Shown piece by piece: positions 32,705-42,814 of a stretch of DNA of 64,000 bases. The stretch is from NCBI RefSeq assembly GCF_011038655.2, contig NZ_CP064954.1:1116001-1180000 (forward strand). Reading direction: 5' to 3'. Numbering within the stretch: position 1 is the stretch's first letter; each line of letters opens with the position of its first letter. Position numbers and translations under genes: made by a program. The notes below the pieces were generated by a model. The model saw only the letters and a program-made list of their open reading frames with translations. It had not been told where the DNA came from and did no database searches. This DNA comes from Corynebacterium lizhenjunii (GTDB lineage: Bacteria; Actinomycetota; Actinomycetes; Mycobacteriales; Mycobacteriaceae).

Positions 32705-34774
32705 GTGGCGTCTGTACACGATACCGCGCAGCACATCGTCAAAAACATTGGCGGTGCTGACAACATCACTTCCTTAACGCATTGCGCAACGCGCCTGCGT
32801 TTCCAACTGGCTGATTCTTCCCTGGTGGATAAGGCCGCCCTGGAGTCCGACCCGGCGGTGCTCGGCACGGTGCCGCAGGGTGCCAACGGCTACCAGGTGG
32901 TCATGGGTGGCGGGGTGGCTGAGTTCTACAACGCCATCAACAAGCTGCCGGGCGTGGAACCTGGCGCAGCCGCACGCGGCCCAAAGGTTAACGCCGACGG
33001 CTCCAAGGAGTACGGCGGCGTGCGCGGCAAGTTCGGATGGGTGGACTACAGCTTTGAATTTCTCTCCGATACCTTCCGTCCGGTGCTGTGGGCGCTGCTG
33101 GGCGCTTCGCTTATCATCACTATGCTGGTGCTGGCGGACACGATTGGTCTGCAGGAATTCCGTGCACCGATGGAGGAACAGCCCGCGGGCTACCAGCTGA
33201 TGCACGCCATGTGGCGTTCGGTGTTCTACTTCCTGCCCATCATGATTGGCGCCACTGCGGCCAAAAAGCTCGGCGCCAACGAGTGGGTGGGCGCCGCCAT
33301 CCCTGCGGCACTGCTAACGCCTGAGTTCATCGGGCTCTCTGCCGTTGCGGAGACCACCACCTTCATGGGTGGCGAGGCCTCCAAGGTGGAGGTCTTCGGC
33401 CTGCCGCTCATCCTCAATGACTACTCTTCGCAGGTCTTCCCGCCGCTGTTGGCAGCAATTGGCTTGTTCTGGGTAGAAAAGGGCTTGAAGAAGATCATCC
33501 CGTCGGCTGTACAGATGGTCTTCGTGCCCTTCTTCTCCTTGCTGATCATGATCCCGCTCACCGCCTTCCTCCTTGGCCCCTTCGGCATTGGTGTGGGCAA
33601 CGGTATTTCTAACTTCCTGTCTGCGGTTAACGCTTTCTCCCCGTTCATCCTGGCCATCATCATCCCGTTGCTCTACCCGTTCCTGGTGCCGTTGGGCCTG
33701 CACTGGCCGCTCAACGCGATTATGGTGCAGAACCTGGCCACGCTAGGCTACGACTTCATCCAGGGACCCATGGGCGCGTGGAACTTTGCCTGCTTCGGCC
33801 TGGTAGCCGGCGTGCTGGTGGTTTCTGTGCGTGAGCACAACCGGGCTATGCGCCAGGTGGCTACCGGTGGCTTAGCTGCGGGCCTGCTGGGTGGTATCTC
33901 TGAGCCTTCGCTTTACGGCATTGTCTTGCGCTTTAAGAAGACCTACTTGCGTCTGCTTCCGGGCTGTTTCGCGGGCGGCGTGGTCATGGGCATCTTCGAT
34001 GTCAAGGCTAACGCCTTCGTTTTCACCTCCTTGTTGACCATCCCGGCCATGGACCCGACCCTGGGCTATGCCATTGGCGTCGCCGTGGCTTTCTTCACCT
34101 CCTTCTTCCTGGTGGTCCTCTTCGACTACCGTGGCAAGGAGGAGCGCGCCGCCGTGCGTGCTCAGCTGGCGGCTGAGTCTGATGATGCCCCCGCACCGGA
34201 AGCCCAGGCCGCTTCCGCAGGCACCGCCGCCGCTGAGTCTGGCGATGCCCCCGCACCTGCAGCCCAGGCTGCTTCCACAGGCACTGCCACTGCCGTGCTG
34301 GAGCGCGGGGTGAGCGCGCCTTTGGCCGGTAAGGCCGTCCCACTGTCTGAAGTTCCAGACCCCATTTTTGCCGCCGCCAAGCTCGGCGAGGGCGTGGCCA
34401 TTGTGCCCACCGGCACCACCGTTTATGCCCCGGCAGATGGCAAGGTGCTCACTGTCCAAAAGTCTGGTCACGCCGTTGGTTTGGCGTTGGACAATGGCGT
34501 ACAGCTTTTGATCCACGTCGGTCTAGACACCGTGGAGCTGGCCGGTCAGGGCTTTGAGGTGCTGGTAGAAAAGAAGCAGCGCGTGACTGCAGGCGATGCC
34601 CTGATTAGCTTCGACCCGGAGTTCATAGCTGCCCAAGGCTATAACCTGATTACCCCGGTGGTGGTCACTAACACCGCCAAGTTCGCGTCCGTGCGCGGGC
34701 ACAGTGGCGAGGTTGAGGTGGGCCAGCCGCTGTTGGAGGTGGAGGCCCGCAAGGAGGGCGAGCCCTCCGCCTAA
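32705..34774 (+). CDS. ptsG: Glucose-specific PTS permease, EIIBCA
   Basis: A 689-residue phosphotransferase permease that imports and phosphorylates glucose. EIIB comes first: Cys27 in NITSLTHCATRLRF is the phosphorylation site. The EIIC membrane part (about residues 120-470) contains GGISEPSLYGI, typical of this group. EIIA is C-terminal: His604 in LLIHVGLDTVEL receives phosphate from HPr. Gene order rpsA-ptsG-coaE-uvrB and strong similarity to C. glutamicum PtsG support glucose as substrate rather than beta-glucosides. The EIIC-EIIA linker holds a 20-residue tandem repeat (AAESDDAPAPEAQAASAGTA-type, twice). Start is a GTG after GAAGGGAA. Confidence 0.93.
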   Translation: MASVHDTAQHIVKNIGGADNITSLTHCATRLRFQLADSSLVDKAALESDPAVLGTVPQGANGYQVVMGGGVAEFYNAINKLPGVEPGAAARGPKVNADGSKEYGGVRGKFGWVDYSFEFLSDTFRPVLWALLGASLIITMLVLADTIGLQEFRAPMEEQPAGYQLMHAMWRSVFYFLPIMIGATAAKKLGANEWVGAAIPAALLTPEFIGLSAVAETTTFMGGEASKVEVFGLPLILNDYSSQVFPPLLAAIGLFWVEKGLKKIIPSAVQMVFVPFFSLLIMIPLTAFLLGPFGIGVGNGISNFLSAVNAFSPFILAIIIPLLYPFLVPLGLHWPLNAIMVQNLATLGYDFIQGPMGAWNFACFGLVAGVLVVSVREHNRAMRQVATGGLAAGLLGGISEPSLYGIVLRFKKTYLRLLPGCFAGGVVMGIFDVKANAFVFTSLLTIPAMDPTLGYAIGVAVAFFTSFFLVVLFDYRGKEERAAVRAQLAAESDDAPAPEAQAASAGTAAAESGDAPAPAAQAASTGTATAVLERGVSAPLAGKAVPLSEVPDPIFAAAKLGEGVAIVPTGTTVYAPADGKVLTVQKSGHAVGLALDNGVQLLIHVGLDTVELAGQGFEVLVEKKQRVTAGDALISFDPEFIAAQGYNLITPVVVTNTAKFASVRGHSGEVEVGQPLLEVEARKEGEPSA

Positions 34775-34796
34775 AACTGGCGTGTACGCTATTGCC

Positions 34797-35399
34797 ATGA
34801 ATCTCATCGGATTGACAGGCGGAATGGGAAGCGGAAAATCGACGGTAGCCCAGCTGCTGGCGCAGCGGGGCTGGCACATTGTCGATGCTGACCAGATTGC
34901 CCGGGAGATTGTAGAACCGGGCCAACCGGCGCTCGCAGAACTAGCGAGCGCCTTTGGCGCTGATGTCCTCAATGATGACGGTAGCTTGAATCGCTCCCTA
35001 TTGGCCCAGCGTGCCTTTGCCAGTGAGGAAGGTACCGCAGCACTTAATGCCATTACCCACCCGCGTATCGCTGAACGCACCGAGCAGGCCTTTGCCCAGG
35101 CACGCGCTGCGGGAGTGCAGTGGTGCGTCTACGATATGCCACTGCTTGTGGAACAAGGCCGCGATAAGGACATGGACGCGGTGATTGTCGTCGACGTGGG
35201 GGTGGAAGAAAGGCTGCGTCGCCTGGTTCAGCACCGGGGGGTGGACGAAGCCGATGCGCGCAGGCGCATTGCTGCCCAGATTCCGGACCAGCAACGCCTA
35301 GCTGCGGCCACGCACATCATCGACAACACGGGCTCAAAGCAACAGCTGGAGGCTGCAGTAGGGGTGGTGGCTGCGGATATAGAGGCATCGGCAAGGTAG
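34797..35399 (+). CDS. coaE: Dephospho-CoA kinase
   Basis: A 200-residue P-loop kinase that finishes coenzyme A synthesis. Start at the ATG at 34797 (MNLIGLTGGMGSGKSTVAQL). Also typical are DADQIAREIVEPG, NAITHPRI, YDMPLLVEQ and the lid with arginines RRRIAAQIPDQQR. The last codons (EASAR-stop) are encoded by a slightly altered copy of the dispersed motif (35384-35397). uvrB starts 28 bp later. Confidence 0.95.
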   Translation: MNLIGLTGGMGSGKSTVAQLLAQRGWHIVDADQIAREIVEPGQPALAELASAFGADVLNDDGSLNRSLLAQRAFASEEGTAALNAITHPRIAERTEQAFAQARAAGVQWCVYDMPLLVEQGRDKDMDAVIVVDVGVEERLRRLVQHRGVDEADARRRIAAQIPDQQRLAAATHIIDNTGSKQQLEAAVGVVAADIEASAR

Positions 35400-35427
35400 G
35401 CACTACCAAGCAAGGTAGACTAGCTCC

Positions 35428-37548
<2,121 letters not shown>

Positions 37549-37612
37549 CCCCTGCGCTGGCCGTGGTACCGGTTATACTTTCTGGGAACACAAGTGGAGT
37601 AGTGAGGAAAAC

Positions 37613-38056
37613 ATGAAATACAACACCATTGCGGTAGGCACGGACGGCTCGGATACCTCCCTGCGGGCGGTGCGCACCGCAGCGTCCCTGGCCGCGGTAT
37701 ATGACGCAGACTTGATTGTTGTCTCCGCCTTCGGTAGCCATGACAAGGTGGGCACCCGTCAGGAGCGTGACGCGGAGATCCCCGTGATCTCGGAGGACAT
37801 GTCGCAGACCTTCCTTAAGGCTGCACAAGACATTGCCACCGAGGAGGGCGCGAAACGCATCCACGTGATCGCCAAGTCTGGGGACCCGGTGGCCACCATG
37901 CTGGAAGTGGGCAAATACTACCAGGTGGACTGCTTGGTAGTGGGGAACAAGGGCCGCAATTCCGTGCGGGATCGCGTGCTGGGCTCTGTGGCCACGGAAT
38001 TGATGCGCAAGGCATACGTGGATGTGGTTGTGGCGAACACCTCTGATGATCGCTAA
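37613..38056 (+). CDS. Universal stress protein (UspA family)
   Basis: A 147-residue single-domain Usp. The start TIAVGTDGSDTSLRAVRTAA gives the Walker-like first strand; ATP-binding blocks are LVVGNKGRNSVRDRVLGSVATEL. It is likely an ATP-binding dimer. TATACT at 37574-37579 is a good -10 box just upstream. A paralogue follows 60 bp downstream with its own promoter region. Confidence 0.92.
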   Translation: MKYNTIAVGTDGSDTSLRAVRTAASLAAVYDADLIVVSAFGSHDKVGTRQERDAEIPVISEDMSQTFLKAAQDIATEEGAKRIHVIAKSGDPVATMLEVGKYYQVDCLVVGNKGRNSVRDRVLGSVATELMRKAYVDVVVANTSDDR

Positions 38057-38116
38057 ATGATCCTCTGGTGGTTAGACTGGTAACGGATTTACTACTTCCT
38101 TTCTAGAAAGGCCGCC

Positions 38117-38557
38117 ATGAGCGATTACAACAAGATTGTCGTTGGTACCGATGGATCAAAGTCCTCCCTGCTGGCAGTGGAACGCGCGGCAAAAATTGCC
38201 GCGGCTTTTGACGCTACCTTGATCATTGGCTGTGCTTATTACGAGAACAAGGAAGAAGCGTCGAAGACGCTGCGCCAAGACTCGGTGACCATCCTGGGAG
38301 ATGAAAAAGCCCAGGCTAATCTGGTGGCTGGCAAGGAGCACGCGGAATCCTTCGGCGCCACCAAGATCGAAACTGCTGTGCGCCCGGGCACCCCGGTGCA
38401 GGCGTTGATGAACATAGTCAATGACTTCGGCGCTGATTTGCTGGTGGTGGGTAACCGCGGCATTAACTCCCTGACCGGTCGCCTGTTGGGCTCTGTCCCA
38501 GCCGACGTTGCCCGGCAGTCCGATTGCGACGTGATGATTGTGCACACCGTCAGCTAA
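38117..38557 (+). CDS. Universal stress protein (UspA family)
   Basis: A 146-residue Usp paralogue of the preceding gene. It has KIVVGTDGSKSSLLAVERAA at the start and LLVVGNRGINSLTGRLLGSVPADVARQ with the G-2x-G-9x-G-(S/T) ATP site. The two share the fold but only moderate identity, so the duplication is old. A ribosome-binding site (AGAAAGG) precedes the ATG. Confidence 0.92.
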   Translation: MSDYNKIVVGTDGSKSSLLAVERAAKIAAAFDATLIIGCAYYENKEEASKTLRQDSVTILGDEKAQANLVAGKEHAESFGATKIETAVRPGTPVQALMNIVNDFGADLLVVGNRGINSLTGRLLGSVPADVARQSDCDVMIVHTVS

Positions 38558-38589
38558 CCGAACGGAGTTTTAAGCCCCCGGCATTATGC

Positions 38590-40878
38590 CTAGATGTCGA
38601 GGGGCCCGACGATAGTCAAGGTTTGCGTAGCCCGAGTAATGGCGACGTAGAGATTGTTTAGCCCTTGCGGGGAAGCAGCCACAATCTCTGCCGGGGCAAC
38701 CACGGTGACATGGTCATATTCCAATCCTTTGGCTTCTACCACCGTGGAGGCGTCGATGATGGCATTGAGTCGGCCGTCCTCATCGGTAAACACGCGGGGG
38801 TGGGGGCGGGAAGACTCGTCTAAAGGCACATAGTTCACCGCGATACCTTCGCGCACCGCCACTGCGGGTACCGCCAGCGGATCAATAACGGCCAGTACCC
38901 GGTTGGCGAGCTCGGTCACCGGCTCTGGGGTGCGGTAGTTTACGGTGAGCTGATGGTGACGGAAGCGAGCACCCACGAAGGGCTCCAACGTCTCTTCCCA
39001 GGAGTCCACACCGGCAGGTGCGCCGGTTTGCGCGGTATCGCCCACCAAGGTCATCCACCGGGAGGGGCTGCGGCGAAACACCATGCGCCATTCCATAGGG
39101 GTGAGCTCTTGGGCCTCATCAATGATCACGTGGCCGTAGGCCCACGTGTGATCAGCTTGCGCGCGTTGGGCAGTGGTGCGGGCATCACGCACCTCCTGGC
39201 GGCGCGCTAGATGCTCTGCGTCAATGACGTCGGCGGCTGAGAGAATCTCTGCCTCAAACATGTCGTCGTCATTATCTGTGGCTTCTGAGGAAGCAAGGAT
39301 GTCGAGGGCTTCAGCGGCATCGGCAAGCTGCTCCCGCCATTGCTGCTCCGCCGTAGCCTGGGCCTGCTCCGGGTCCGGCAGCCCCACCAGCACCGCCAGC
39401 TCATCCAAGAGGGCGGCGTCGGCTGCAGACCAGGCGGTGGGGTGCTCGCGGTAAAGCGCCTGTTGGGTCTCCTCATCGTATTCATGCGCGGCGGCCGCGA
39501 TAGTCTCCTGGCTGCCCAGCAAATCAGCCAGCACCTGGGTCGGATGGAGGTGCGGCCACATCTCCTCAATGAGATCCTGGACGTCCTGGTTGTCTGCAAG
39601 ATCATCATGCAGCTGGTCAATATCGGCGCGAGAGAGCAGATTAGCGCCGCCCAGGGGATCTGCTCCGATACGCTGCGCCAACTGCTGCGCCAGCTGCTCC
39701 TGCAGTTGCTCTGCGAAGGCCCCGCGCGCAATGTTGTGCGGCTTGCGGCTACGCCTAGCACGCGTGCGAGCGGCCTTGACCATGGCGGGGCTTACCTGCA
39801 GTCGAATACTATCCACCCGCACCTCCCGGTCAGTTTCCGGCAGACGTTGGTAGAGCTTGACCGCGTTTCCCAGAATGTCGACCATTGCCTCGGAACCCTT
39901 GATTTCCTGGGCCAGCAAACTGTCTGTGGATACGGGCGATACGCCTGGAAAAAGCTCGCCAATAGTGGAGAGCACCACGCCGGTCTCACCGAGTTCTGGC
40001 AGAACGTGGGAAATATAGTTGAGGAACGTCGTGTTGGGGCCCACGATGAGCACACCGGTGGCGGCCAGCATTTCCCGATGGTGATAAAGCAAATAGGCCA
40101 CACGGTGCAAGGCCACTGCCGTTTTGCCAGTTCCGGGACCGCCCTCTACCACCATTACACCGCGCGTAGAGTCCCGGATAATCTCATCCTGCTCGCGCTG
40201 AATGGTCTCCACAATAGAGCTCATATGCCCAGTACGGGCGCGCTGCAGCGCCGCGTGGAGGGCGGACTCTCCAGCTACGCCGGCGTCCTCGGTTGCCACG
40301 GCGGACTCGGTTGCTACGGCGTCCGCAGCCGCCGTAGCCGAAGACGCTGCAGCCGAAGACTCTGAGGGGTGGCCGTAGTGGGTGAGGATTTCATCGTGAA
40401 TATCGGTTACGGTGCGTCCCCGGGTACGGATATGCCGACGCAAAGCCACCCCCTCCGGGGAGGCCGTAGTAGCCAGGTAAAAGGGCCGGGCCATGGGCGC
40501 ACGCCAGTCCAACAACAGCGTACGGTAGTCATCCGCCCTATCATCGAGGCCCATGCGGCCAATGTAGCGGCGGTCTAGCCCCTCCGGGGTGGGGTTATCG
40601 CCCGGGGCGTCAATATCTATGCGCCCAAAGACCAGTCCCAGCTGCGCCACATGCAGCTTATCCAGCTTTGCCTGCAGCCCGTGATACTCCGTTTCGCGGC
40701 GAACCAGCGCATCTGAATCGGGGTTAGCGGGATCCACGTCGGCCTCCACCTTCGCCAACCGGGCATTCGCGGCAGCAACTTCAGCGTCTAGCCGGTCGAA
40801 GAGTCCGGTGACATAGTCCTGCTCGGCGGCAATTTCTGCGGTACGTGCAGAACTGACAGGGCGGGGGTGGGAAGTCAC
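38590..40878 (-). CDS. HelD/HelR-like UvrD-type helicase
   Basis: A 762-residue superfamily-1 ATPase. I start at the GTG at 40878 (VTSHPRPVSSARTAEIAAEQ), 8 bp after AGGAGA. An N-terminal coiled coil (about residues 10-70) and the segment YIGRMGLDDRADDYRTLLLDWRAPMARPFY precede Walker A VEGGPGTGKTAVALHRVAYLLY. Walker B is VIIDEAQELTPMEWRM, and a late motif is EAKGLEYDHVTVV. This layout is that of HelD/HelR, which removes stalled RNA polymerase and in some actinobacteria gives rifampicin tolerance. An exact motif copy encodes EQLADAAEA. Confidence 0.82.
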   Translation of the reverse strand: MTSHPRPVSSARTAEIAAEQDYVTGLFDRLDAEVAAANARLAKVEADVDPANPDSDALVRRETEYHGLQAKLDKLHVAQLGLVFGRIDIDAPGDNPTPEGLDRRYIGRMGLDDRADDYRTLLLDWRAPMARPFYLATTASPEGVALRRHIRTRGRTVTDIHDEILTHYGHPSESSAAASSATAAADAVATESAVATEDAGVAGESALHAALQRARTGHMSSIVETIQREQDEIIRDSTRGVMVVEGGPGTGKTAVALHRVAYLLYHHREMLAATGVLIVGPNTTFLNYISHVLPELGETGVVLSTIGELFPGVSPVSTDSLLAQEIKGSEAMVDILGNAVKLYQRLPETDREVRVDSIRLQVSPAMVKAARTRARRSRKPHNIARGAFAEQLQEQLAQQLAQRIGADPLGGANLLSRADIDQLHDDLADNQDVQDLIEEMWPHLHPTQVLADLLGSQETIAAAAHEYDEETQQALYREHPTAWSAADAALLDELAVLVGLPDPEQAQATAEQQWREQLADAAEALDILASSEATDNDDDMFEAEILSAADVIDAEHLARRQEVRDARTTAQRAQADHTWAYGHVIIDEAQELTPMEWRMVFRRSPSRWMTLVGDTAQTGAPAGVDSWEETLEPFVGARFRHHQLTVNYRTPEPVTELANRVLAVIDPLAVPAVAVREGIAVNYVPLDESSRPHPRVFTDEDGRLNAIIDASTVVEAKGLEYDHVTVVAPAEIVAASPQGLNNLYVAITRATQTLTIVGPLDI
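39316..39329 (+). repeat. Dispersed motif copy (exact)
   Basis: GGCATCGGCAAGCT inside the HelD-like gene, encoding QLADA on the coding strand. Confidence 0.85.
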
Positions 40879-41002
40879 TGTGGGGCATCTCCTATCGCAG
40901 CGAGGTGTCGGTCGCGGCCAACTCCGCCAGGTGGGGCACCGCCGGTGTGGCACAGGCAAGTGGCAGGGCGCAGGCGGGGCGGGGCTCAGGCGGGCAGGCC
41001 GG

Positions 41003-41056
41003 AATAAAAAATAACGCGACGGACAAGCATACGCTTAGTCCGCCGCGAAAAGCGCT
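41003..41056 (-). terminator. Terminator of the DoxX-like gene
   Basis: CGCGACGGAC pairs with GTCCGCCGCG (one mismatch) around an internal loop. On the minus strand the stem is followed by TTATTTTTTATT. Confidence 0.75.
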
Positions 41057-41065
41057 GTGGCGAAG

Positions 41066-42004
41066 TTAGATCTTATCGCCGAACTTCTTCAGCGCCTTGG
41101 ATACGGCCTTATCTGCCTGCTTCTGCAGCTTTTCTGCCTTGGCGGCCGCCTTCTTGGCGTTGCGCGAGTCCGTTACCTCTTCCAGTGCCTTATCAGCGCG
41201 CTTTTGCGCCTTCGAGGCGTTTTTGACCAGAGACTTGCGGGCTACCTTGGAGTTCTTCTCGGCCTTCTTGAGGAAGTCCTGGCCCTGCTTGCGCCAATCA
41301 TCAGCGTTATCCTCAATGAAGTCCTCGACGGCCTCACGTGCGTCTTCAACGTAAGACTTCGCGGTGTCTAGCAAGTTGCGTCCTGCCTTCTCCCAGTCGC
41401 CCCGGTTGTCTTCGACATAAGCCTGGGCCTTGTCGGTGGTCTCCGACAGCCAGCCCTGCGCCTGGGAGGAGAGCTCCTGAGCGCGGGAAGAGACGTTGTC
41501 TGCAAACTTCTCGGTCTCGGACTTAGTGGGCAATGCGGCAGCGACCTTCTTGGAGGTGCGCTTGGAGACATCCTGTGCGCGCCAACGCAAGGAGGGGTTG
41601 CCTTCGGTGTCCTGGGTCAAGATAGCCAGTGCACCCAGCAGGGCGGCGTTGGTGATGAAACCGTTGCGCTGCTCCTCCTTGGCTTCCTTATCCCCAGCGG
41701 ACCAGAAAGCGTTGCGGCCCACCACAGTGGGAAGGTGGGTCAGCGCCAGTACGGCTGCGGAGGTGCGGGGAGCCTTGCCCAGCGCGAAGAGGGAACCCGA
41801 GCCAACCTTAGCTCCGGCGAAGGCCTTGGTGACGAGCTCCGGGTCGCGCGGAATGTAGGAGGAGTACGGTGCCGGAATTACCTTGCGTAGCGTGGCAAGC
41901 ACGGATTCGGTTTCCGAGACGTGGTCCTTGGTGTTGCGCAGCGTGTCCACGCCATCCCACACGAAGACGGAAGCCAAGACCGGACGGGCGAACTTACGAA
42001 TCAT
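41066..42004 (-). CDS. DoxX-like protein with long charged helical tail
   Basis: A 312-residue protein with two parts. The first 140 residues are a DoxX-type membrane region: MIRKFARPVLASVFVWDGVD, then LFALGKAPRTSAAVLALTHLP and FITNAALLGALAILT. From about residue 160 the protein becomes a highly charged, Lys/Asp/Glu/Ala-rich helix with repeats such as DNRGDWEKAGRNLLDTAKSY and DNADDWRKQGQDFLKKAEKN, resembling LEA or apolipoprotein-like amphipathic helices. Function is unknown; membrane association with a cytosolic or surface-bound helical tail is inferred. It is monocistronic with its own terminator. Confidence 0.75.
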   Translation of the reverse strand: MIRKFARPVLASVFVWDGVDTLRNTKDHVSETESVLATLRKVIPAPYSSYIPRDPELVTKAFAGAKVGSGSLFALGKAPRTSAAVLALTHLPTVVGRNAFWSAGDKEAKEEQRNGFITNAALLGALAILTQDTEGNPSLRWRAQDVSKRTSKKVAAALPTKSETEKFADNVSSRAQELSSQAQGWLSETTDKAQAYVEDNRGDWEKAGRNLLDTAKSYVEDAREAVEDFIEDNADDWRKQGQDFLKKAEKNSKVARKSLVKNASKAQKRADKALEEVTDSRNAKKAAAKAEKLQKQADKAVSKALKKFGDKI

Positions 42005-42136
42005 AAAAAAGACTCCTTCAAGGTGTGCACCTTTTAGCGAATTTTGCGGAATTTCTTATCGTTCGGGCTGGATTAAAGCCCACACGTACACAAGGGTACT
42101 TGATCTTTGGTCTGCATGTCGGGCCAGAGGATTCGG

Positions 42137-42739
42137 CTACCAGCGACGCTGCCACCATTGCTCTAGCTGGGGGCGCTCCTCACCCAATGTCGTGGCCTTT
42201 CCGTGTCCCGGCCGAACAATGGCCTCATCTGGGTAGACATCAAAAATTCGCTCGGTGACATCCCGATACAGGCGCACAAAGTCGTTTTCACTATCAGTCT
42301 TGCCCAGGCCCCCTGGAAAGAGGCTGTCCCCAACAAAAAGATTGGTCACCCCATCAATTTCGGCGGCTAGGGCAGCGCCCCCAGGGGTGTGCCCGCGCAG
42401 GATCATCACCGGCAGCTCGTGGCCAGCAAAGCTCAGCGTGTCGCCGTGGTGGAGCTCTTCAGCTACCGTCACTGGCAAGGCGGGGGAATCCAGGAAGGAG
42501 CTATAGTGCTTCGCCCCTGTAGTGGCGATGACCTCCTCTAGTGCGCGCACATGGTCCCAGTGGCGGTGGGTAGTCAGCACAGCGGTGATGCGCACCCCAG
42601 CCTGGTGGGCTAGTTCGAGTAGGGCCTTGGCGTCAGCGGCGGCATCGACAAGCAAGGCTTGCTCCCCGTCATGGAGGAGATAGCAGTTGTTGTCCATCTC
42701 GGACACGGAAATATGTTCCAGATAAAGTGGGTTGGTCAT
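42137..42739 (-). CDS. Metallo-beta-lactamase-fold hydrolase (glyoxalase II-like)
   Basis: A 200-residue MBL-fold hydrolase starting at the ATG at 42739 (MTNPLYLEHISVSEMDNN). The binuclear metal motif HxHxDH is present as TTHRHWDHV. Further metal ligands lie in LRGHTPGG, LFVGDSLFPGGLGKTDS and VRPGHGKATT. This arrangement resembles glyoxalase II and related thioesterases, which act in the cytoplasm on thioesters, perhaps with mycothiol in this genus. It is divergent from uvrA with only 75 bp between. Confidence 0.85.
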   Translation of the reverse strand: MTNPLYLEHISVSEMDNNCYLLHDGEQALLVDAAADAKALLELAHQAGVRITAVLTTHRHWDHVRALEEVIATTGAKHYSSFLDSPALPVTVAEELHHGDTLSFAGHELPVMILRGHTPGGAALAAEIDGVTNLFVGDSLFPGGLGKTDSENDFVRLYRDVTERIFDVYPDEAIVRPGHGKATTLGEERPQLEQWWQRRW

Positions 42740-42814
42740 AGCAGATAGCCTACGGGTAGTTTTGAACTTTAGTGCGCACACAGCGAGAGTGATAGTGAAA
42801 GGGATGGAAAGCTA

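Noticed and set aside
32705..34774. Beta-glucoside or sucrose PTS instead of glucose
   Set aside because: Domain order and sequence alone are shared, but gene order with coaE/uvrB and close resemblance to C. glutamicum PtsG favour glucose.
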